Positions 56,297 through 64,000 of a stretch of 64,000 nucleotides of DNA are shown piece after piece. Location of the stretch: the NCBI GenBank assembly GCA_963784575.1, contig CAWARU010000001.1, positions 3,720,001 to 3,784,000 on the forward strand, given 5' to 3'. The position numbers and the translations under genes are program-made. Source of the DNA: CAWARU01 sp963784575. Lineage in GTDB: Bacteria > Pseudomonadota > Gammaproteobacteria > UBA6186 > Azoamicaceae. The notes beneath the pieces were generated by a model. It was not told the origin of the DNA and did no database searches. It saw nothing but the letters and a program-made list of their open reading frames with translations. Position 1 is the stretch's first letter; the number at the start of each line of letters is the position of its first letter.

Positions 56297-57058
56297 CTAT
56301 GTTTTACCCTTCAAATCTCGGGAAGGCTTTTTAGGGCGATGGGGAGGTTTATTTTCGGATTTAGCGGATTTAGCTGGTTTAGCCTTTGACATAATCAATG
56401 CTTGACTCTCTGCAGAGGCTGGTCGATGCTTCAACTTTTCACTTAAGCGATTTTCTTTAGAATCTTTAAAAGCTTTGCCATGTCTTTGTTTTTGATAATG
56501 AGTCAAAATTCTTTCAAGAGCTTCTTTACTTTCTTTGTTTTCTTGGACATCTTTTCTTTCCTTAAGTTCGTGGGTTTCTTGGCTCTCTTTACGTTCTTGA
56601 AGCGCAACAACTGGTACCGTAACAACAGGCTCCGATACTGACCCAAGAGAGGCAGAGGTGGCAATTGACTTGGCTGCCAATTCATGCTGTCTTGCACGTT
56701 CTAATAAACGTTTTTCGACAAATGCGAAAGTGCCAGCATTTAAAGGTTCATCTGGAAGAATATTCTTTTTATAATAATTTAATAATGGTCTTATTTTATC
56801 CAGGGTAAACCAGCGATTTGAATCCAAGGTTTCTTCCAGGGCATCAATATTTCCAGTATAATATTTTAATTGTTCCAAAATGATTTGATAATCTTCTTGC
56901 AAATTTAAATCTTTAGGTTTTTTACCAGAATAAACTGTACCATTTACGGTCTGGATCCAAACTTCTGGTGTTTCATTTTCTTTAAGTTTAGTGATCATGG
57001 CATTTAAGTCTGCCGCCTCGCCTTGGGTGATGATTACCGATTGGGAGATCTTTGCCAT
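56297..57058 (-). pseudogene. DUF3638-family giant protein, C-terminal segment
   Basis: The last piece of the giant gene. It starts MAKISQSVIITQGEAADLNA, which directly continues the preceding frame (QYILFKKDGK) after a one-base shift near 57010. It includes VWIQTVNGTVYSGKKPKDLN, RWFTLDKIRPLLNYYKKNIL, a His/Glu/Lys linker (ESQETHELKERKDVQENKES) and a basic tail (KAKPAKSAKSENKPPHRPKK). It could be translated alone from the ATG at 57058, but there is no good ribosome site, so I treat it as a fragment. Convergent with the SDR gene, two bases apart. Confidence 0.6.
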
Positions 57059-58481
57059 CCTTTTTGAATAATATGTATTGCGAGGGCTTTTTATTCATTC
57101 CAGAAATAATAGGGGTTTCAAGGTAAGTGTTTTGATAATTGTGAGACACTAATAGTTTTGGATGAAATTCAAGGCCCAATTTTTTAAAATCATCTAGATT
57201 AGGGAGCAGATTTTGTAATTTTGAAAATTCAGATTTTTCTTTTATTTCATTTATTATTGATTCGGTTTTTCGCCATTCCGTAAATTCTCCTTCTGACCAT
57301 GATTTTGGTGTATAAATGCCTTTATAACCAATATAGGGCGGAAACGCTGCGGATTCAATCATGGCCTGAGTTTGAAGCTGACTCTCCTTTTCTTGTTTTT
57401 GATCTGCTACGGCAGTCGATTGCTTCTGTGCTTCCATATTGGCATCAGGGTTGTCTAAAACCCGTTGTTTTACTTTAACGGGCAGATAAGGTTCAATCTT
57501 AGTAATAATAAGCTTGCTTTCTTTTACGAGCTTTTTCTTCACGGTTTCAAATTTCTGAAGTGCAATCTTCACTTCTGCTGCATCCTTTTCTTTAGCAGCG
57601 TCCTCATGTTCCAGGCTTATTCCCATGGCAAGTTTCAAGGCCTTCTCCCAAGCCTGTTCTGCATGTTTCCGATAAGTTTCAAGCAAGAAGAGCGTGTCTT
57701 GTTCTTCCTCAATGCCGCCCAATTCCAAAAATGGATCAATTTTTATCGGTGTCACAAAAAACTCAGAAAAAGCCTTATATGCCTGTAATTTTTGTTCATT
57801 GTTTGGTAGGTCTTTCAAATAAGTATCCAGGTTTTCACGGAATAAATTCTGAATCTTGCGAATTCCAGAAATATAATGATGCTTCAGGACTTGAGATTCT
57901 TGGTTTTGAATGCTTAATGCGATTATTTTTTCAACCGTGGGAGGCGATCCAAAGATATCACTCAGATCACTTGGAATGACAATATCACAATTTTGGCTAG
58001 AGAAGAATTGTCGTAGTCTCATCACTCCCTGCAGCAGGTCGCGTAATAGCGAGTGTTTATTAAATGTCACTAAAGCCCTCGCATTTAAATCTTGCTTAAT
58101 ATCAGTGCCAGTGGTATGAGCTTGATCATAATACGTAAGCCAGGCAGATTCATCGCATTGCAGCAGTTTTTTAATCACTTCATAATCACTGGTGCCAAGT
58201 ACCTTAACACTGGAATCTAGCAGAGATTTTGCGCATAGTCTGTTATCTTCGTTATAATATCAGATGTATTTAATCGTGGAATCTTTAATTTGTTTAACCT
58301 GCTTTTCAATGGCTTCCACCACTTTTTCATTGGTATAGTCATTAAACAAGGCACCAACGTCAATAACTGCATGGCATTTTTCAGGTTCTTTCTGGGATTT
58401 AAAATACTCAGACAATATGTGACTCGGATCAGTACTTTCTGCTAATCGTACTTGAATATCTTTATTTAAGAGATGATCCAT
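56988..58481 (-). pseudogene. DUF3638-family giant protein, segment with an in-frame stop
   Basis: The frame reads MDHLLNKDIQVRLAESTDPS, HAVIDVGALFNDYTNEKVVE and IKDSTIKYI, then a TGA at 58260-58262. It goes on in the same frame with YYNEDNRLCAKSLLDSSVKV, LGTSDYEVIKKLLQCDESAW, the aspartate-rich DQAHTTGTDIKQDLNARALV and GVMRLRQFF. TGTD and RGVMRMRQL-like blocks are typical of the C-terminal part of DUF3638/DUF3645 proteins. The downstream part is helical with a charged region and ends LVSHNYQNTYLETPII, then KPSQYILFKKDGK before the shift into the final segment. Confidence 0.65.
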
Positions 58482-58527
58482 GGTTTGGCCATCAGTCCCA
58501 AGACTTTGTTCAGGATCTAAGCTTAAT

Positions 58528-61500
58528 CTATCGTGAAAGCTTCTCCAGATTCAAACTGGTACCGGATGTGCCTTGCACACTATGATATAAACTTGCTTCT
58601 TGAATCGCATTCATGCTCAACATTTTGGAATGAACTGTGACATTTGGCAGAATATAATTTTGCAGCGCATACTGTATTACTCTGGGCCGCATTCCTGCGG
58701 GTTCTCCAATTCGCTTGCCGTCTCTTTCACCACTTAATAATTCATTCAATAACCCTGTATCAGACAAATTCAAATCATTTAAAGGAACAGCAATACCCGT
58801 TAATTCAGAAAATTCCTTGGCAGCTTCAGTGTCAGAAAGTGAGAAAGTATTGCGTTTTCGATTGGTATTAAATTCCGTGATAGCCCTTTTTTTGAAAGTT
58901 TGAATCATTTGCTTAAAAGAATTCAAAGAAATTCCATGCAGGAATTGATACTGTATCGCATAGTTAGATGCAGTATAGATATTCGCAAATTGAGATCCTT
59001 CCTTAGGCTTTTGACTGGCAGAATAGGGGATGGGAATCTCTCTTTTAAACATCTCTTTTGCGTTCATTTCAGCGGCTGTAATTGGCAGTTTACTTAGACC
59101 ATAATGTTCATTATCTCTCTTGCTTAAAGTGACAGGAAGCAGGGTATTGATTTGATGTTTATAGATGGCAAGAATATTCTTATGATCATTTGGCAAACTT
59201 TTAATAAATGCGGCATCAAAATCTGGTTTGTTGAGTAAATAATCAATGATTTTATTTCTTTTCTCGCTCGTCATATCCTTGATAACCTCAAACAGCGCTT
59301 TGTGCCTTTCAGGATTCTTTTCTATCAGCAGGCTGGGGAACAGTTTTAATTTCTCTTCCAAATAGCTTTGAGGCTTTTCTGAGTAATATTTGATAAGCTC
59401 ATCAATTGATTTTATTTTTGGCTCTAAATCAATTAAAGATTGATATAATTCAATGGCAGCTTGAATTGACAGAGGATCTAAACTTTGCTCCGCCCCAATC
59501 GGGTAATTTAAATCCTGTTGTATGTTCAACGCCGAATCGACCTCATCGATAAAACAATCCCCCTTAAACTTGATTAATTTCAGAATTCGCTCTACCCATT
59601 CGAATTGTGCCCATAATTTTTGATTACCGGGTTCTTTTTCTAATGTTTCTAAGAGATCATTGTATTTTAGTGCCAGTGACCTCATGCTGTTGCCAGTAGT
59701 TACCAAATAATTTTTTTGCAACATACAGGCTTCTAATCGATTGTATAGATTTTCTAGGTATTCAGCCGAGTAAGCATTACTTCTGGTAAATTGAAACGGG
59801 ATAGCTTCTTGATTAAAGAGCTGGCGAGAGATCCGCTGCAAATCAACCAAATTTGTTTCAAATAGGGCAGGGGGAACTTCAACAATGCATAAATTATCCC
59901 CTTGTGCCTTTTGTTGTACCGATAGTGGCATTAATACCTTGGATTTTCCGCCCCCCATAATTAACTGGATCACTGAATCTTTAAAACGACCGTCTTTGCT
60001 TTCAAAGAGCGTTTTAAGCATTGCAACTTGATTATCACGTAAAGTAATATTTTCAAAATGCTCAAAGACCAATAATGCCGGTTCTTTAAGGTAGGAATCA
60101 TAATTTTGTCGTTTACCGTAGAGCTCTTGGCCAAGATTCTCAAGAATTTGTTGATATAAGCTGCTCTTAGGATTTAAAGGTCTCCCGGGTTCTTTGCCTT
60201 TGAGTGCTTTGAGATGAGTATTGACACGTTTTAAATGGTTAAGATGGGTGCTCTTAATCAAATACTGATGGATACTGTCGTGGAGCTCCTTAATTTCATC
60301 AAAGGACAACCCAGTTGCCTGCGCATAACGATGAGGATTTTTGGATAAAAACAGTGTGATTAAATCCTCCATCTTTAATTTACGGTTCTCTTGCCCGAGT
60401 AATGCCAATTGATTTTGTCGCAACGAATATTGTCTATTTGCGAGTTCTACAAGCTTCTTTTGAATGGAAGTGGTTTCAGCATCGAATTGGGTAATTTCCG
60501 CTGCAAGATTAACTGAAAATTGTTCTTTTTCACTGAGTCCAGGCAGATCTTCGTGTTGTTCGAGATATTTTTTAAGTTTCGTTCTGCAAAATTCCCTAAA
60601 GACTTTCTCTGCTTGGTTTTTTTTCTGACCCACTTCATAATCTTTTTGAATATTTGTTGAAAATTTTGCAAAATCATATTCTTTCTCTCGTTTTATCTCA
60701 GACTCGATCAGAGGCCTTTCGGGTAAATTAAAGAACTTTTCTAAGCTGCTTGTCAATAGAGATCCCTCAAGATCCACTGTTTCTAAGCTTAGCGCATCGA
60801 AGGATCGCACAGGCCAATGGCTATCAATCATGTCGTGCGAAATTGCCAATTCAACGAGAGGGGATTTGCCCTTGAATCTTTCATTATTGCTGTTGACAAA
60901 TTGGATGCAACTTTCAAGCGTTTGAGATTTCTCTTGAAGAAAGCTAGAATATTTGCTAGGATCTTCTGCTATAAAGAGTAACGTTTTAGAAAATTCTAAA
61001 ATAAGATTTTCAAGGGGTGTAAATATTTTTTCGCGAACACGCTCTGTAAGACGCTCTCTTATATGGTATTCATCTAGTATTTCATAAATTCTGCGTATCA
61101 AAACTCGTTTTTTTGCAGCAAGAAAGTCCGCAAGTTCTTTTGAATACAATTCATCTATAGGATCCTTGAGCGATGCAATTGAAGCCAAATATTTAAAATG
61201 CGCAGCGAACAAAAGGGGATCATTTAGGATGTCCTCAAAGTTTTGAACGCCTTCTTCTGCAAGTTTCTTGATTTCTCCTGCTTCTCTGATTTCTTTTAAA
61301 TGAATTTCATCTCCCACTTCTAACATATAAGGAACTCTGATTTCTCCCTTGTCCAACATTTGATTAATTTGAAAGAGTCGTTGTTCTGTCAATTCCGATT
61401 TTTGAGTTTTTGCTAAGTTTATTAAGATTTGTCTTTCTTTAAGAATTGACCAACCATTTAGAGTTTGGTAACGCGGAATCAGTGTTTTTGGCAGGTCCTC

Positions 61501-63030
61501 GAATTTAACGGCAGGATTGGTTACTAAAAATTCTAATAAATTGAATTCAACTTCGGGCGGTAGTTGCAGTTCGACAGGTGTATTTTTAAGTGTGTCTAAA
61601 TAATGGAAATAGTTTTCTTTAAGTCGCTGTATAAAATCAGCGTCCTTATAATATTTATCTAATAGACTAGGATTGACTTCTAAGTGATTTTTAATTAAAA
61701 GATAGGTCGCCTGTAGTTGAACAGATAAAAACCCTGCGCGTTGAAAAACTTGTGTGGTATGTTTGTCATTATGATGCATGATCATTTCATGCAACCATTT
61801 TCGTTCTTCTGGTGTTCCTAGCATGGGAGCAGCGTTCAGTCCTTTTGTCAGTAAATCATAGGCGGCCTTAGGATTTTGAGTATATAAATGAATATATGCA
61901 ATATAACATAAATCATCACCTGTTTCGGGTATGAGCTTCCCTTTTTCGACGCGGATTTTAACGTAACTTTCAGTACCTTGTACCAATTCAGCGCGAGCTG
62001 TCCGTTTATATCTTTCTATTAAACTAGAGCTGCCTATATCGATTTTCTTGCCCTTTAAATTAAAAGTAGGGATCTGATCCCGGCTTAATTTATCAGCATC
62101 TGCTGTAAAACTCTGTTTTGGAACCATTACAAATTGATCTGGGATGCCAGGTTCCAATGCTGAAGTTGGTTTAACTCTGGTATCTTCTATCCAAAGCCAA
62201 GAGTTAAATCCTTGATTAAAGAAGCTTGGTTTAGGCTTGTCTAAAATCAAACGAAGATTTGGTTCATCTTTTAAAAATAACTGCCAATTGTCTTTATATT
62301 TTTGAGAGACAAAATCCAAATTATAGCGCGGTAATTTAACTCGAACAGGAGGTTCTGATAGCGGCGATTCTATGGCTTTGAAGTTGTCAAAGATTTCTAT
62401 GTTCTCACGGCTATCAAATTGTCTAAAATAATGCTCAAGCCGTGCAACTTGTGTTAAATTTTGTGCTTTTTGATACTCTAGGAATGCTTTTCGTTCTCTT
62501 TCTTCGGTTCGATCTTTTTCTTCGGTTTCTTTTCCTTCACCGCTTTCTTCCCTTTCTTGACTTGTCTCTCTTTCGTCTCTTTCCTTTCTTTCTTTAGTTT
62601 CATGATTTTCTTTTCGCTCATACTGTTCTGGTCTCGGTTCCTCTAAAGCCGAAGTAGGAATTTCATCCATTTGGGCTCTTATTTGAAAAGCTGTTTCTTT
62701 ACCATCATCTCCAATTAATACCAGTTTTTCTGACTCTTTATCCCGAATAAAGTAACCATGATAAAACTCTTTATTTATCCATATAAAGTAATTTGCTACA
62801 TTTGCTGGAAACTTGCTAAAAGGTAATTTGATTACTTGATCTACAACATTCGGAAATGATAATTTATTCAGCGACTCACTAACGTCCGTGGGGAGTTCAG
62901 TAAAAGATTCTGATCCTCTATAACCTTTGGTATTATAAATCCAAAACTTGTCATTTATTTTGACAACAATTGGGGTTGGATACTTCCTCCATAAATTTTG
63001 TTTTTCTAAAGCATTAGGTTCTTTATTCAA
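58528..63030 (-). pseudogene. DUF3638-family giant protein, central ATPase-like segment (1,500 codons open)
   Basis: This is the largest uninterrupted piece. It has a Lys/Glu/Arg-rich linker at about residues 150-190 (RKENHETKERKERDERETSQ) and a long helical region. Near residue 1020 comes VIQLIMGGGKSKVLMPLSV, a Walker-A-like P-loop (M-G-x-G-K-S-K-V-x-x-P). Near residue 1160 comes GDCFIDEVDSALN, a Walker-B/DEVD motif. The order DNQVAMLKTLFE ... MGGGKSKV ... FIDEVD is the signature of DUF3638 proteins, known mostly from eukaryotes and some amoeba-associated bacteria. The biochemical role is unknown. Frames join at both ends: the upstream piece near 63040 and the downstream piece near 58530 (LNLE then SFHDRLSLDPEQSLGTDGQT). 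The TTG at 63030 is not a convincing start. Confidence 0.7.
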
Positions 63031-64000
63031 TAGTAAAAATTGAAATTGTGGGGTTTTTGATTTGAAACGGACCTTTGTTGCCCCCTTTTGGAATTAAAAA
63101 AGTACCTTTTGAACCTTCAAACCAATTGTAATCATTCACCATGGAGGCTGGATAATATTTCATGAAATGAGAGGAGTATTCTCTGGTATATATGCTTAAG
63201 TCCAACCTTCGGCACCATGTAATCTTGCCGTCAACTTCTGTTTTGACTAAAAATTCGGGTTTGGAATAAAATTTACCCCATCTTCCTTCTTCTTTCGCAT
63301 TAAAAACAACTCGATAGGTAAGTCCATTCACCTCAAATTCAAATATTTCCTGATTCGCAGCAATGAGCGCCTTTGGGTTTATATCACCAAAAACATCTTT
63401 AAAATATTCATTTGTTCTGACGGCCTCTGGCAAATACCCAGGTTTTAAGGTACCTTTTAAATAGATGAGGCCCTCCTCTAAATTAATTTTTATTACCTCA
63501 TTATTCTCTTTGTTTTGCAATGCGTAGAGAGGGTAGTCACCCGATACGACACAATTTGCATATGCCTTTCTAAATGCGTCAAAACTTTCGGGATGGCTTT
63601 GTTCTAATATTGAAAAGAAGACATCTTTGGTAAATTCAGGATCTTCTAAGAGATGGCTTAAGGGAAGTTTAAAATGAGCCAGTTTTTCTTTTATTTTTGC
63701 TTCGACAACTTTGGTTGAATCATCAATAATAGGTGACATAAAGTTTAATTGTTTAGATTTGAAATAAGAAACATAGAATTCCTTAAGTTTCTTTTTATCG
63801 AGAGAAAATGGGTTTAAAGCAACTTCTGAAATCAGGGATAATGCTTTCGTTTTACATAAACGCCCGTATGTTAAACGCTTTTCATCTGGTAACGGCAGTG
63901 TTTTCTCAAGATGCTCAAAAAATGCGGTTTCGTTTCGAAGCCCACTCAAGATATTATGCAGTGCTTTATTATCAGGTAAATAATTTAAAAGTAATAAGGC
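63023..64000 (-). pseudogene. DUF3638-family giant protein, N-terminal segment running out of the window
   Basis: The frame is open to the right edge, so the start lies outside. It reads NYLPDNKALHNILSGLRNET, AFFEHLEKTLPLPDEKRLTY, then YPLYALQNKENNEVIKINLE and KFYSKPEFLVKTEVDGKITW, ending GGNKGPFQIKNPTISIFTIE. Near 63040-63075 a one-base shift in an A/C-rich run leads into the frame of the 1,500-codon segment (KTPQFQFLLLNKEPNALEKQ). If repaired, the gene from here to 56297 would encode more than 2,550 residues. Confidence 0.65.

Noticed and set aside
1..64000. Insertion sequences, prophage or integrative element to explain the effector genes
   Set aside because: I found no transposase, integrase, terminal inverted repeats or tRNA-flanked attachment site; only partial duplications of local genes are seen.

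Overview
The window looks like the chromosome of a host-associated gammaproteobacterium. It is AT-rich. Ordinary metabolic genes are mixed with long eukaryote-like repeat proteins (ankyrin, Sel1, leucine-rich and TPR repeats), coiled-coil proteins, a papain-like protease candidate, a MICAL-like flavoprotein and a giant DUF3638-type ATPase-like protein. That mix, together with heavy gene decay, is typical of amoeba- or arthropod-associated Legionellales-type bacteria. The order is an inference and no genus can be assigned. I saw no tRNA, rRNA, transposase, phage gene or CRISPR array.

Layout. 0-4.6 kb (+): a carbohydrate operon. The fused transaldolase/phosphoglucose isomerase is still open, but zwf, pgl and a HAD phosphatase behind it are broken by several frameshifts, so the oxidative pentose-phosphate branch looks lost here. 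4.6-13.1 kb (-): an 8.5-kb cyclic beta-1,2-glucan synthase in ten or more pieces. The adjoining GH144-like beta-1,2-glucanase is intact. 14.6-19.7 kb: a frameshifted RNB exoribonuclease, an intact SLOG protein, an intact YfcH-type epimerase, a carotenoid oxygenase with internal deletions, and hypotheticals. 20.1-24.1 kb: a huge ankyrin protein with one frameshift. 24.5-27.1 kb: an intact CIO-type cytochrome bd operon (cydA, cydB, DUF2474-like small subunit). 27.1-33.8 kb: alkB, a coiled-coil protein with a HicA-like C-terminus, an LRR protein and a VIT1-type transporter, separated by gene remnants. 34.5-45.7 kb: Sel1-rich proteins, two of them frameshifted, and an internally duplicated hypothetical. 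46-48.9 kb: truncated GNAT, aminoglycoside-phosphotransferase-like kinase, ankyrin fragment, zinc alcohol dehydrogenase. 48.9-55 kb: MICAL-like flavoprotein, membrane protein, cysteine-protease candidate, LRR and ankyrin proteins. 55.1-56.3 kb: an exported-looking SDR with a frameshift. 56.3-64 kb (-): a DUF3638-family giant gene, broken three times by frameshift and once by a stop, running off the window.

Overall reading. Metabolic genes are dissolving while large eukaryote-like proteins occupy the space between them. Several of these proteins lie between partial copies or separated halves of ordinary genes: the yfcH 5' end (17.8 and 24.3 kb), the cyd small-subunit gene (27.0 and 32.8 kb) and a dienelactone-hydrolase-like gene (C-terminal part at 27.1 kb, N-terminal part at 38.2 kb). 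This suggests that segmental duplication and recombination placed effector-like genes here. All functions are read from motifs by eye. Some single-base frameshifts could be sequencing errors, but the deletions and duplicated remnants cannot.
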